From Spyradosoma sp004558035 (GTDB lineage Bacteria; Verrucomicrobiota; Verrucomicrobiia; Opitutales; UBA953), in assembly GCF_050314555.1 (NCBI RefSeq), contig NZ_JBNPNH010000005.1:69341-133340 (forward strand): a stretch of 64,000 nt of DNA, read 5' to 3'. A program made the translations under genes and the position numbers. How positions within the stretch are numbered: the first letter of the stretch is position 1; each line of letters begins with the position of its first letter. Shown one piece after another: positions 32,712-41,442 of this stretch. The notes below the pieces were generated by a model. It was not told the origin of the DNA, did not search any database, and saw only the letters and a program-made list of their open reading frames with translations.

Positions 32712-35027
32712 ATGAAAACCGCATTGAAAAAATCGGTCGCGACGGGAGCGTTTCTGCTCGCGGGCGCGACGTTCGCTTTCGCCGGCGACGCCAAGGGCGT
32801 CGCCGATTCCATCGGGCTCGGCGTCCAGTTCTTCCTCTTTTTCTGGATCGCTTCGTCGGTGATTCTGATGGCGATTTACGGCAGGAAATGGCTGAAGGCT
32901 TATAATGAACTTCCGCTGCCGGAAGTCGCGGCTTCCCGAGAGGGAACGCTCGAGCCCGGCGAGCTCGACCCCGTCGGTGAGCTGCGTCTCGCGTGCGTGG
33001 AGCATTGCCACGAGTTCACCGACGTCGACGGCGAGAAATACGTCTGCTTCGACAGCTACAAGGAGGCGATGCAGATGCGGAGCAAAATCGTCCGCTTCCT
33101 CTCCGAATCGCCTTCGCTGACGGAGAACCAGGCCTCGATGCTGAACGGCGTGATCGCGATCTGCAACGCCTCGCTCAAGCGGATCGACGGGCGCGTCTTT
33201 CTTTCCAAGGCGGCGAAGGTCATCGTCTGGATTTATTGGGGGCTGCTGATTCTCGGGCTCGTCATGATACTCGTTCAGGCGTTTTCGTTCACTTCTTACA
33301 AATGGGACTGGAACATATTCTTCATGGGCGTCATCGGCGTTCCGATCAACGCGTACTGCTTGTGGCAGTTCTTTCTGGCGACGCGCATCGCATATCAGAT
33401 TCCGTTCTGCAGCTACGAGCAGTATCGCGCTTCCTGGCCCGTCAGGTTTTACGACAAGGCGTGGATCTGGCTCACGGCTTCGACCGCTTCCGGAGCCGCG
33501 GCGGGGCTCGCCTACAGCGCCACGTCCGACGTGACCGTTTACAGAGACAGCGAGGGCAGAACTTGGAAGAGCGAGAGCTCCAATTTCGGAGCGGGGATGT
33601 GCTTGATGTGCGTCGCGCTGATGCTCGGCTTCATGTGCGGCGGATTTCTTTTCTTCGTCGTTCAGCCGATTCTCATGATGTGGCTCTTCAAAAAGCATTT
33701 CATCGACTGCGAAGACGACCCGGGACCGACCGCGCCGATATGGCGACGACCCAAGTTCCCGATCTGGGCTTCGCTCGTCTGCGGCGGCGCCGTGGGTTTG
33801 CTCGTGATGACGTCGAGTCTCGTCGATCTGATGATGAGATCTTCTTCCGACGCGCCCGCGTCTGAAAAGGCGAAGACGGAGCAGGTCGAGAAGGCGGACG
33901 CGACGCCCGCCGCCGACGACGCGAAGAAGGCGGCCCCCGCGGCGGAAACGCCGAAGAGCGAAGAACCCGCGAAGACCGTTCCCGAGAAGAAGGACTCGAA
34001 TAAGGCTGTTCCCGTGAAGACGGACTTGACGCCCGTCGAGCGCGCGCTTGCCGACGTTCCGACGGACGCGAAGGCGCTCAAACGGGCTTACGCGGACGAG
34101 CGGCTCGTCTGGCGCGAAGGCGATTCGCGCGAGCTGCTTGCGTTCGCCCGCGCGGTGCGGCTTCTGCAGTTCGACGTCGCCGCGGCGCTCCTCGAAGCGA
34201 CGCCAACGCTCGCGAAGGCGACGATTCAGGATCGTTTCGACGTGCAGACGACGCTCGTTTTCGCGACCCGTCGGGAAGCACGCGCGACGGACAATCCCGC
34301 GGCGCTCGCGCTCCTAAAGGCGCTCCTTGCCGCGGGCGCGGACGTGAACGCTGTTTCCGAGAAAGGACAGACGGCGCTGAGCTATGCGGCACGCCACAAA
34401 CGCTACGAAACCGCGCGCGTGCTTGTCGCTGCGGGCGCGAAGGCGGAATACGAGTACAAGGGACGAAAGGCGTCTGTGCGCACGCTCGTGCGCGACGACG
34501 AAACGCTGAAGGCGATTCTGCCTCCGGAACCGAAGACGCCCGCGGCGGCGACGCCTGCTCCCGCGCGGAAATCGCGTCCGCAGGCCGCCGCGCCGCAGCC
34601 CGCCGCGAAGCGACCCGCGCCTTCCCGCGGAAACGCGAAGCCCGCCGCGGGCGCTCCCGCCACGCCCGAAGCTCTCGCGGCGTCGGTCGCGTCGGCGAAC
34701 GTCGCGGAGACGAAGCGGATTCTCGCCGCGGGCGTGAAGCCGAGCGACGACGTCATGTACGCCGCCGTGCGCAAAAACAACGCGGACGTGCTCGCGGCTC
34801 TGCTCGCCCACGGCGGGAACGCGAACGCCAGGCACGGCGAGATGCCGATTCTGTTCTACTGCCCTTATCGCGGGAACATCGCGTGCGCGAAGCTCCTCGT
34901 GGACGCCGGCGCGGACACGAACTTCACCGTGCGCGTTTCCGGGACGATGACTTATCGGACGTTCCTGAAGAACCGCAAGGGAACCGAACTGCTCGCCTAC
35001 ATCGATCGGAAGAAGGGCGCCAAATAA
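32712..35027 (+). CDS. Multi-pass membrane protein with ankyrin-repeat C-terminus
   Basis: 771 residues from ATG 32712. Signal-like start (KKSVATGAFLLAGATFAFAG), then about six helices over residues 30-380, with a soluble loop between the first and second. A low-complexity Lys/Ala/Glu/Pro linker (about 380-440) follows. The C-terminal half carries ankyrin-type repeats, in two blocks: 'LLKALLAAGADVNAVSEKGQTALSYAARHKRYETARVLVAAGA' and 'VLAALLAHGGNANARHGEMPILFYCPYRGNIACAKLLVDAGADTNF', separated by a Pro/Ala-rich spacer. Ankyrin repeats mediate protein binding; the partner is unknown. Between 32,053 and 33,978 no CGGGAACG repeat was seen. Confidence 0.75.
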   Translation: MKTALKKSVATGAFLLAGATFAFAGDAKGVADSIGLGVQFFLFFWIASSVILMAIYGRKWLKAYNELPLPEVAASREGTLEPGELDPVGELRLACVEHCHEFTDVDGEKYVCFDSYKEAMQMRSKIVRFLSESPSLTENQASMLNGVIAICNASLKRIDGRVFLSKAAKVIVWIYWGLLILGLVMILVQAFSFTSYKWDWNIFFMGVIGVPINAYCLWQFFLATRIAYQIPFCSYEQYRASWPVRFYDKAWIWLTASTASGAAAGLAYSATSDVTVYRDSEGRTWKSESSNFGAGMCLMCVALMLGFMCGGFLFFVVQPILMMWLFKKHFIDCEDDPGPTAPIWRRPKFPIWASLVCGGAVGLLVMTSSLVDLMMRSSSDAPASEKAKTEQVEKADATPAADDAKKAAPAAETPKSEEPAKTVPEKKDSNKAVPVKTDLTPVERALADVPTDAKALKRAYADERLVWREGDSRELLAFARAVRLLQFDVAAALLEATPTLAKATIQDRFDVQTTLVFATRREARATDNPAALALLKALLAAGADVNAVSEKGQTALSYAARHKRYETARVLVAAGAKAEYEYKGRKASVRTLVRDDETLKAILPPEPKTPAAATPAPARKSRPQAAAPQPAAKRPAPSRGNAKPAAGAPATPEALAASVASANVAETKRILAAGVKPSDDVMYAAVRKNNADVLAALLAHGGNANARHGEMPILFYCPYRGNIACAKLLVDAGADTNFTVRVSGTMTYRTFLKNRKGTELLAYIDRKKGAK

Positions 35028-35052
35028 GTCCGTTCCCCGGTTTCCGGGACGC

Positions 35053-35094
35053 AAAAAAAAAGACGAAGCTCGCGGAGGCGGCTTCGTCTTTTTT
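35053..35094. terminator. Bidirectional terminator
   Basis: AAAAAAGACGAAGC and GCTTCGTCTTTTTT form a long stem over an 11-base loop, with A and T runs on either side, between the convergent ankyrin and transketolase genes. Unlike several others in the window, it does not use the GCGGGAACG repeat. Confidence 0.92.
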
Positions 35095-35116
35095 CGTCGC
35101 GGACGGGAACGCGGGA

Positions 35117-37105
35117 TCAGCGGCACTGCGCGACGAGGTTGTCCGTCGAGATGCCCATCGCTTCGAGCACGACGGGACCGGGCGCGGAAAAACCGAACGT
35201 GTCCGTGCCGATCACCTTGCCGGAGAGCCCGACGTATTTCCACCACATCGCGGTGACGCCGGCCTCGATCGCGACGCGGTTCGCGCACGACGCGGGCAGC
35301 ACTTCCTCGCGGTAGGCGGCGGGCTGGCGGTCGAAGATCTCCATCGACGGCATGGAGACGACGCGCGTTCCCGCGCCGAGCTTTTCCGCCGCGGCGACGG
35401 CGAGACGGAGCTCGCTGCCCGTGGCGATGATGATGCGTTCCAGCGGAGCCGTCTCCTTCACGGCGACGTAAGCGCCGCGGAGCGTTCCCGCGCGGCGCAC
35501 GGAGGCGGGAATCGTCTCCAGCGACGGCACGTTCTGGCGGGAAAGGCAGAGCGCGACGGGACCGTCCCTGCGCGCGACCGCGTAGGCGTAGGCGGCGGCG
35601 GTCTCTTCGGAGTCGCCCGGGCGGATCACGTCGAGATTCGGGATGCAGCGCAGCGCGGAGACGAGCTCCACCGGCTGGTGCGTCGGACCGTCTTCGCCGA
35701 CGGCGACGGAATCGTGCGTGAGCACGTAGTACACGGGCAGCTTCGCGAGCGCGGACACGCGGACGGCGCCGCGCGCGTAGTCGATGAACGTGAGGAACGT
35801 CGAGGCCATCGGCTTGAAGATGCCGTAATAGCCGATGCCGTTCGTGATCGCCGCCATCGCGTGTTCGCGGATGCCGTAGAAGACGTTGCGCCCCGCGGGC
35901 GTCGCGACGTCGAAGTCGCCGCCTTCCTTGATGTAGGTCTTGACGGAGGAAAAGAGGTCCGCCGCGCCCGCGATCATGAGCGGGTTGTTCTTCGCGAGCG
36001 CGTTCAGCGAGGCTTCGCCGGAGACGCGCGTGGCGTTCTCGTTGGCGCCGAATTCCGGAATCTGCGCGAGCAGTTCCTCCGCGGAGCCGAAGTCGCCGGC
36101 GACGCCCTTTTCGAGGAGCGCGGCGAGCTCGGGATTCGCGGACTTCCACGCCGCGCAGGTCTTTTCCCATTCGGCATAGGCGGCTTCGCGCTTCGCGGCG
36201 AGCTCGGAGAAATACGCGCGCGTTTCCGCGGAAACGAAGAAGCGCTCTTCGGGCAGACCGAGATTTCTGCGCGCCTCGGCGGCGAATTTCGCGCCGCCTT
36301 CGCCGTGCGCCTTGGTCGTTCCCGCGACTTCGGGCACGCCTTTGCCGATCAGCGTCTTGCAGACGATGATCTTCGGGCGGCCGTTGCGGTGCGTCTTCGC
36401 GGCTTCGAACATGCGGACGAGCTCGGCGACGTCGTGCCCGTCTTCGAGCAGCCACGCGTCCCAGCCCGCCGCTTCGAAGCGGAGCATGACGTCCTCGCTC
36501 TGCGTCTTCGCGGCAGGGGCGTCGAGCGTGACGTCGTTGGAGTCGAAAAAGAGGATGAGGTTGTCCAGCCCGAAGCGCCCGGCGAACGCCGCCGCCTCGT
36601 AGGAGATGCCTTCCTGCAGACAGCCGTCGCCGCAGAGCCCGACGACGACGTGGTCGAAGATCTTGTGCTCGTCGGTGTTGAAGCGCGCCGCCGCCATCTT
36701 TTCGGCGAGCGCCATGCCGACGATGTTGCCGATGCCCTGGCCGAGCGGTCCCGTCGTGGCTTCGACGCCCGGCGTGTCGCCGAATTCCGGATGCCCGGGC
36801 GTGAGACTGCCGCGCTTGCGGAACGCCTTGACGTCGTCCATCGAAATGCCGAAGCCGGCGAGATGCAGCCACGCGTAGCTGAACATGCTGCCGTGCCCGG
36901 CGGAAAGGACGAAGCGGTCGCGGTTGATCCACTTCGGATGCGCGGGAGCGACGTTGAGGCAGCGGCCGAAAAGCGCCGCGCCGATTTCCGCCGCGCCGAG
37001 CGGCAGACCCATGTGACCGGACTTGCATCCGGCGATTGCGTCGATTGCCAAGCCGCGGGCCTCGTCGGCCGCGCGCTTCAATGCGTTGATTTCGGAAGTG
37101 GTCAT
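35117..37105 (-). CDS. tkt: Transketolase
   Basis: 662 residues from ATG 37105; an in-frame TTG nine bases upstream is less likely. The N-terminal TPP domain has 'GCKSGHMGLPLGAAEIGAAL', 'LSAGHGSMFSYAWLHL' (about 68-82), and the TPP/metal site GDGCLQEG (159-166). The pyrimidine domain has 'YYGIFKPMASTFLTFIDYARGAVRVSAL' and 'HDSVAVGEDGPTHQPVEL', and the C-terminal domain is complete. It moves two-carbon units between sugar phosphates in the pentose phosphate pathway. It has no close operon partner on its strand; tRNA-Gln and tRNA-Thr precede it. Confidence 0.97.
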   Translation of the reverse strand: MTTSEINALKRAADEARGLAIDAIAGCKSGHMGLPLGAAEIGAALFGRCLNVAPAHPKWINRDRFVLSAGHGSMFSYAWLHLAGFGISMDDVKAFRKRGSLTPGHPEFGDTPGVEATTGPLGQGIGNIVGMALAEKMAAARFNTDEHKIFDHVVVGLCGDGCLQEGISYEAAAFAGRFGLDNLILFFDSNDVTLDAPAAKTQSEDVMLRFEAAGWDAWLLEDGHDVAELVRMFEAAKTHRNGRPKIIVCKTLIGKGVPEVAGTTKAHGEGGAKFAAEARRNLGLPEERFFVSAETRAYFSELAAKREAAYAEWEKTCAAWKSANPELAALLEKGVAGDFGSAEELLAQIPEFGANENATRVSGEASLNALAKNNPLMIAGAADLFSSVKTYIKEGGDFDVATPAGRNVFYGIREHAMAAITNGIGYYGIFKPMASTFLTFIDYARGAVRVSALAKLPVYYVLTHDSVAVGEDGPTHQPVELVSALRCIPNLDVIRPGDSEETAAAYAYAVARRDGPVALCLSRQNVPSLETIPASVRRAGTLRGAYVAVKETAPLERIIIATGSELRLAVAAAEKLGAGTRVVSMPSMEIFDRQPAAYREEVLPASCANRVAIEAGVTAMWWKYVGLSGKVIGTDTFGFSAPGPVVLEAMGISTDNLVAQCR

Positions 37106-37183
37106 ACGGAACAAAATTTTTTAAGGCGTCAGCATAACGTTCCCGCGCGTCGGGCGCAATTGAATTGCGTGCCGCGGTGTCGA

Positions 37184-37215
37184 CAAAAAAAGATTCCGCG
37201 GGAACGGAATCTTTT
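37184..37215 (-). terminator. Terminator of the tRNA-Thr/tRNA-Gln unit, loop made by the 9-mer repeat
   Basis: On the minus strand AAAGATTCCG and CGGAATCTTT pair around a 6-base TTCCCG loop, followed by T. The loop with the flanking bases is one copy of CGTTCCCG, so the repeat sits at the tip of the hairpin here rather than in the stem. Confidence 0.85.
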
Positions 37216-37222
37216 CGGAAAG

Positions 37223-37297
37223 TGGTTGCCCGACCAGGATTCGAACCTGGACTGAATGAGTCAGAGTCATTAGTGCTGACCGTTACACTATCGGGCA
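37223..37297 (-). tRNA. tRNA-Gln (CUG)
   Basis: 75 bases with encoded CCA. Acceptor arms TGCCCGA and TCGGGCA pair fully. The anticodon arm is AATGA-CTCTGAC-TCATT with anticodon CTG, and the T-arm carries GGTTCGAATCC. It lies 9 bases downstream of tRNA-Thr on the same strand. Confidence 0.95.
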
Positions 37298-37306
37298 AAA
37301 AAGAAC

Positions 37307-37381
37307 TGGAGCCGGAAGTCAGGATCGAACTGACGACCTATCGCTTACAAGGCGATTGCACTACCGCTGTGCTATTCCGGC
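37307..37381 (-). tRNA. tRNA-Thr (UGU)
   Basis: 75 bases with encoded CCA. Acceptor arms GCCGGAA and TTCCGGC pair fully. The anticodon arm is ATCGC-CTTGTAA-GCGAT with anticodon TGT, and the T-arm loop is GTTCGATCC. First gene of a two-tRNA unit with tRNA-Gln. Confidence 0.95.
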
Positions 37382-37512
37382 CTCCGGTGATCCCCATTTC
37401 GCCGTTGAAGCGAAATAGGACGCCGAGAGTCTCAGAAAAACGCGTTCCCGTCAACACAAATTTTCGGCTTTCCGCGATTTTTTGAAAAACGCCGCCGAGG
37501 CGCAATTTAGCG

Positions 37513-37540
37513 TTGAAAAAAAATCCTGAGGTCGTAGGAT
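37513..37540 (+). promoter_or_regulatory. Candidate promoter of the Pro/Glu-rich lipoprotein gene
   Basis: TTGAAA (37513-37518) and TAGGAT (37535-37540) are 16 bases apart, 46 bases before the ATG. Consensus match only. Confidence 0.4.
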
Positions 37541-37585
37541 TCTTGAAACCTTACCAATTCAACGCTTATTAATCCGAACGAACTT

Positions 37586-38629
37586 ATGAGCCTCATCAAA
37601 TACCTGTCATTGTCCGTGTTCTGCGCGTCGCTCGCCGGCTGCGCGAGCTACAACACGGAAACGCACCAGAAGGTGAAATTCATTTCCGAAGACACGCCCT
37701 CCGTCACGGTCACCGTGGACGGCGAGCTCGTCGGCACGACGGACTGCCGCGCGGTCATCTCGCGTTCGGGCAATCACGACGTGCTTTTCTCCAAGCCCGG
37801 CTACAAGTCGGTGAAGTATTCGCTGGTCCCGTTCGAAGATCCGGACACGGGCGTGGTCGGCTTCCTCGATTCCGTTTACGTGCCCGAGCTCGATCCGGAA
37901 GACGTCGTCGCGCCGGAAGCGCCCGCGCAGCCGGAATCCGTTGAACCGGAACCCGTCCCCGGCGCAGACGAACCCGCCGTCTCGCCTGAACCTGAGCCGG
38001 CGCCCGTTCCGGAAGAACCTGTCTCGGACGAGCCCGCTCCCGCCGCCGACGAAGCGACTTCGGAACCCGCGGAAACCGAGCCTGTGCCGGAACCCGACGT
38101 CGACGTCGTCGACGTGGAACCCGCTCCGGTCGTCGCGCCCGTTCCCGCGGTCGCTTCCGAGGACGAAGAGCCCGAGCCGGAACCGGTTGCGGAGACCGAG
38201 CCCGTCGATGATCCGATCAACGAGCCGGAGCCTGTCGTGGACGAACCCGAGGTCTCGCCCGAACCTGAACCGGCGCCCGTTCCGGAAGAACCCGTCACGG
38301 CGAATGAAGAACCTGTCTCGGACGAGCCCGCTCCCGCCGCCGACGAAGCGACTTCGGAAGAACCCGCCGCTTCGGACGAGCCCGCTTCGGATGAAGAACC
38401 GGAGCCCGCCGCCGACGAGCCGAAGGCGGACGAACCCGCTCCCGAGGTCGTTCCCGCCGAGCCCGTCGCTCCTGCGGAACCCGCTCCCGCCGCGCGCGAA
38501 CGCACGCTGAAGGAACTGAAGGCGGATCTTTCCGAGCTGAAGCGTCAGCGCAAGCTCAACCTGATTTCCGAAGAGGAATTCAACAAACGCATCGCGGAAC
38601 TCTCGGAGGAAGTCTCGAAGACTTACTGA
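37586..38629 (+). CDS. Lipoprotein with PEGA-like domain and long Pro/Glu-rich spacer
   Basis: 347 residues. Signal peptide and lipobox LAGC (about 16-19). Residues about 28-105 contain 'VTVTVDGELVGTTDCRAVISRSGNHDVLFSKPGYKSVKYSLVP', a PEGA-type beta sandwich often found on cell surfaces. Residues about 110-305 are almost only Pro, Glu, Val, Ala and Asp, suited to spanning the wall or periplasm. The C-terminus 'TLKELKADLSELKRQRKLNLISEEEFNKRIAEL' resembles the SHOCT/oligomerisation helical hairpin. In the spacer a block of about 95-119 bases is duplicated almost exactly (37970-38063 and 38242-38360). Structural or anchoring role inferred. Confidence 0.75.
   Translation: MSLIKYLSLSVFCASLAGCASYNTETHQKVKFISEDTPSVTVTVDGELVGTTDCRAVISRSGNHDVLFSKPGYKSVKYSLVPFEDPDTGVVGFLDSVYVPELDPEDVVAPEAPAQPESVEPEPVPGADEPAVSPEPEPAPVPEEPVSDEPAPAADEATSEPAETEPVPEPDVDVVDVEPAPVVAPVPAVASEDEEPEPEPVAETEPVDDPINEPEPVVDEPEVSPEPEPAPVPEEPVTANEEPVSDEPAPAADEATSEEPAASDEPASDEEPEPAADEPKADEPAPEVVPAEPVAPAEPAPAARERTLKELKADLSELKRQRKLNLISEEEFNKRIAELSEEVSKTY
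37970..38360 (+). repeat. Internal duplication in the Pro/Glu-rich spacer
   Basis: The stretch encoding SPEPEPAPVPEEPV..DEPAPAADEATSE occurs at 37970-38063 and again at 38242-38360, nearly identical in DNA. The second copy has about 24 extra bases. This is the kind of in-frame repeat that expands and contracts by slippage or recombination. Confidence 0.75.
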
Positions 38630-38645
38630 TCCGCGCGCCGCGCCG

Positions 38646-38677
38646 AAAACGCCCTCGTCAACCGCGAGGGCGTTTTT
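38646..38677 (+). terminator. Terminator of the lipoprotein gene
   Basis: AAAACGCCCTCG and CGAGGGCGTTTT pair over a short loop, followed by TTTTTG. Ordinary rho-independent structure. Confidence 0.9.
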
Positions 38678-38752
38678 GTTTCCCGGCGCCGCATTTTTTG
38701 CTTCGCGGAATCCGCGCGACGGCGTAGCCTTTTGGGAAATACTCTTTTCGAC

Positions 38753-40645
38753 ATGAAATCTTTTCTGAAAACTTTTTTGGCGAGCTGGTTCGGCTCCTGC
38801 TTCGGCGTGCTTGCGGTCGCGTCGCTTCCGCTTCTGATTCTGGCCGCGCTCGCGGCGAGCCTCGCTTCGGGCGCGGGCTCGTGGAAATTCGGCGGCGACG
38901 AAGACCGCAAGCCGCTGCTTCCGGAAACGTTTCTCGTCGTGGACGTTTCCCGCGGCTTTACGGACCATCCGACGTTCAGCGCGTACAATCGCGACGGCGC
39001 GCTGCTCCCGCGCGAAGGCGGCGCCTACGGGCTGCTCGATTCGCTCACGGCGCTCGAGCGCGCGGCGGAAGATCCGCGCATCTGCGGCGTGCTGCTCACG
39101 GGCTCGGACTGCGCGGCGGGAACGGCGACGCTGTTCGAGCTGCAGCGCGCGCTCATCATGTTCCGCCGAAGCGGGAAGCCCGTTTACGCCTACCAGCCTT
39201 CGCCGACGACGAACGATTATTTCCTCGCCGTCGCCGCGGACGAAATCTGGACGCATCCGCTCGCGGAAATTCCGCTGAACGGGCTCGCCTCGGGCGGCGT
39301 CTATTTCAGACGCGCGCTCGAAAAACTCGGCGTCGGCGTGCAGATCGTCAAGGTCGGCACGTTCAAGTCCGCCGTCGAGCCGCTGATCGCCGATTCGATG
39401 AGCGCCGCCGACCGCGAGCAGCGCGCGCGGCTCGTCGAAAACCGCTGGAGCGCGATGACGGCGGCGATTCAGATGTTCCGCAAGGTGCCCGCCGAAAAGC
39501 TCGCCGCCGGCGCGGAATCCGTCGGGCTCTACGACGTTCCCGCGGCGCGCGCGCTCGGGCTTTCGGACGACGCGAAATACGCGGACGAGGTCATCGCCGC
39601 GCTGCGCGAAAAAGGCGCGGCGGACGACGAGCTCAATTCCTTCCGCCAGATCGATCTTTACGACTACATGCGCCGCAGCGGCGTTTCCGTCGTTCCCGAA
39701 GTGAACGCGTCCGCGAACGATGACGCGCGCGACCACGTCGCCGTGATCTACGCCGAAGGCGAGATCGTCGACGGCTACGGCGCGCCGGACGAAGTCGGCG
39801 GGGAACGCCTCGCGGCGCTCGTCCGCGAAATCCGCGGGAACGCTTCCGTGCGCGCCGCCGTGCTGCGCGTGAACAGCCCGGGCGGGTCCGTCTTCGCGAG
39901 CGAACAGATCCGCCGCGAGCTCGAACTGCTCGCGCGCGAAGTGCCGCTCGTCGTCTCGATGGGCGACGTCGCCGCGAGCGGCGGCTACTGGATTTCCTCG
40001 CCCGCGAAAAAAATCTTCGCCGGTCCGACGACGGTCACGGGCTCCATCGGCGTCTTCGGCGTGATTCCGAATTTCGAGAACCTCGGCAAAAAAATCGGCG
40101 TCTCGACGGAAAGCGTCGTCACGTCGAAGCTCGCCGAGCTCGGCACCGCGCGCCGGCCGCACACGCCGCAGGAGCTCGCCGTGTTTCAGAATTCGGTGGA
40201 CAAGACCTACGAGCGCTTCGTCTCTCTCGTCGCCGCGAGCCGCGGGCTGCCGCGGGAGCGCGTGAAGGAGATCGCCGAAGGGCGCGTCTGGGACGGCGTG
40301 ACGGCGCACGGGCTCAAGCTCGCGGACGCGATCGGCGGGATCGCGGACGCGATCGCCGCCGCCAAGGCGCTCGCCGGCGACGCGGAGCTCGAAGTCCGGC
40401 AATATCCCGGCAACGTGAACCCGCTGCAGGAACTGGCGGATCTGCTGAATTCCGCCGAGGACGACGGCGGCGCTCCGTTCGCGTCCGCGCTCGCCGCGTT
40501 CGCCGCGCGCGGGAACGACGCGTCGCCCGCGGGAACGCTCTCGCGCGAATTCGCCGCCGCGTGGAAGCGCCTCCGCGCGCTCAACGATCCGAACTGCCTC
40601 TACGCGCGGCTGCCGTGGGATCTCCGCGAGGACGCGCGCCGCTGA
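38753..40645 (+). CDS. sppA: Signal peptide peptidase SppA, 67 kDa type
   Basis: 630 residues from ATG 38753. An N-terminal membrane anchor (about 8-40) is followed by two tandem Clp/crotonase-fold domains. The catalytic Lys is in VKVGTFKSAVEP (Lys205, first domain) and the nucleophile in DVAASGGYWISS (Ser409, second domain), the arrangement of E. coli-type SppA. It degrades signal peptides left in the membrane after secretion. The next gene follows after 17 bases. Confidence 0.93.
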   Translation: MKSFLKTFLASWFGSCFGVLAVASLPLLILAALAASLASGAGSWKFGGDEDRKPLLPETFLVVDVSRGFTDHPTFSAYNRDGALLPREGGAYGLLDSLTALERAAEDPRICGVLLTGSDCAAGTATLFELQRALIMFRRSGKPVYAYQPSPTTNDYFLAVAADEIWTHPLAEIPLNGLASGGVYFRRALEKLGVGVQIVKVGTFKSAVEPLIADSMSAADREQRARLVENRWSAMTAAIQMFRKVPAEKLAAGAESVGLYDVPAARALGLSDDAKYADEVIAALREKGAADDELNSFRQIDLYDYMRRSGVSVVPEVNASANDDARDHVAVIYAEGEIVDGYGAPDEVGGERLAALVREIRGNASVRAAVLRVNSPGGSVFASEQIRRELELLAREVPLVVSMGDVAASGGYWISSPAKKIFAGPTTVTGSIGVFGVIPNFENLGKKIGVSTESVVTSKLAELGTARRPHTPQELAVFQNSVDKTYERFVSLVAASRGLPRERVKEIAEGRVWDGVTAHGLKLADAIGGIADAIAAAKALAGDAELEVRQYPGNVNPLQELADLLNSAEDDGGAPFASALAAFAARGNDASPAGTLSREFAAAWKRLRALNDPNCLYARLPWDLREDARR

Positions 40646-40662
40646 ACTTTCGTTTTCCCCTC

Positions 40663-41397
40663 ATGGACCGCAATCTTCCGGAAGCCGTCGTCGAGGCGAC
40701 GCGGGAACTCTCCGCCGCCGCGGACGCGCTGCGTTTTTCCGCGCCCGTCGCCTACGTGTACAACCCGCTCGACTACGCGCGGGAAACGCACGAAACCTAC
40801 CTGCGCCGCTTCGCCGCGACGCGCAAGCGCGTGATTTTCGTCGGCATGAATCCGGGTCCGTTCGGCATGGCGCAGACCGGCGTGCCCTTCGGCGAAATCG
40901 ACGCGGTGCAGAACTGGCTCGGCATCTTCGGCTTCGTCGGGAAGCCGCCGCGGGAACACCCCGCCAAGCCCGTGGACGGCTTCGCGTGCCGTCGCTCCGA
41001 AGTCAGCGGGCGGCGCCTCTGGGGGCTTTTCCGGGAACGCTTCGGCGCGCCCGAGAATTTTTTCGCGGAGCATTTCGTGACGAATTTCTGTCCGCTGCTC
41101 TTCACGGCGGACAATCCGCGCGGGAAAAATCTCACGCCCGAAGATCTCGTTCCCGCGGAGCGCGACGCCGTGCTCGCGCCCTGCGACGCGTTTCTGCGCC
41201 GCCTGGCGGAACTGCTCGAGCCGGAATGGATCGTCGGCGTCGGCGCGTTCGCGCAGAAGGCGGCGATGCGCGCCTGCGCGGGAATGCCCGTGAAGTTCTC
41301 CTCCGTCATTCACCCCTCGCCCGCGTCGCCGCTCGCGAACAAAGGCTGGGCGGAAAACGCGACGGCGGCGCTGCTCCGCGCGGGCGTCTGGAAGTGA
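40663..41397 (+). CDS. SMUG1-family uracil-DNA glycosylase
   Basis: 244 residues from ATG 40663. The active-site strand VIFVGMNPGPFGMAQTGVPFG (with Asn in the GMNPGP motif) and the C-terminal motif SSVIHPSPASPLANKGW are the two SMUG1 signatures. The family excises uracil and some oxidised pyrimidines from DNA. Bacterial SMUG1 is uncommon outside a few phyla, but a verrucomicrobial (Opitutus) homologue is known to me. It sits between sppA and ispG without functional relation. Confidence 0.9.
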   Translation: MDRNLPEAVVEATRELSAAADALRFSAPVAYVYNPLDYARETHETYLRRFAATRKRVIFVGMNPGPFGMAQTGVPFGEIDAVQNWLGIFGFVGKPPREHPAKPVDGFACRRSEVSGRRLWGLFRERFGAPENFFAEHFVTNFCPLLFTADNPRGKNLTPEDLVPAERDAVLAPCDAFLRRLAELLEPEWIVGVGAFAQKAAMRACAGMPVKFSSVIHPSPASPLANKGWAENATAALLRAGVWK

Positions 41398-41442
41398 CGC
41401 GCGCGGCGATTTTCTCCGAACCTTTTTACCTCACAGAAAACC

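Noticed and set aside
37165..37485. Open frame across the two tRNA genes
   Set aside because: Translates tRNA sequence (typical 'ARPGFEPGLN' and 'VRIELTTYRLQG' tRNA artefacts).
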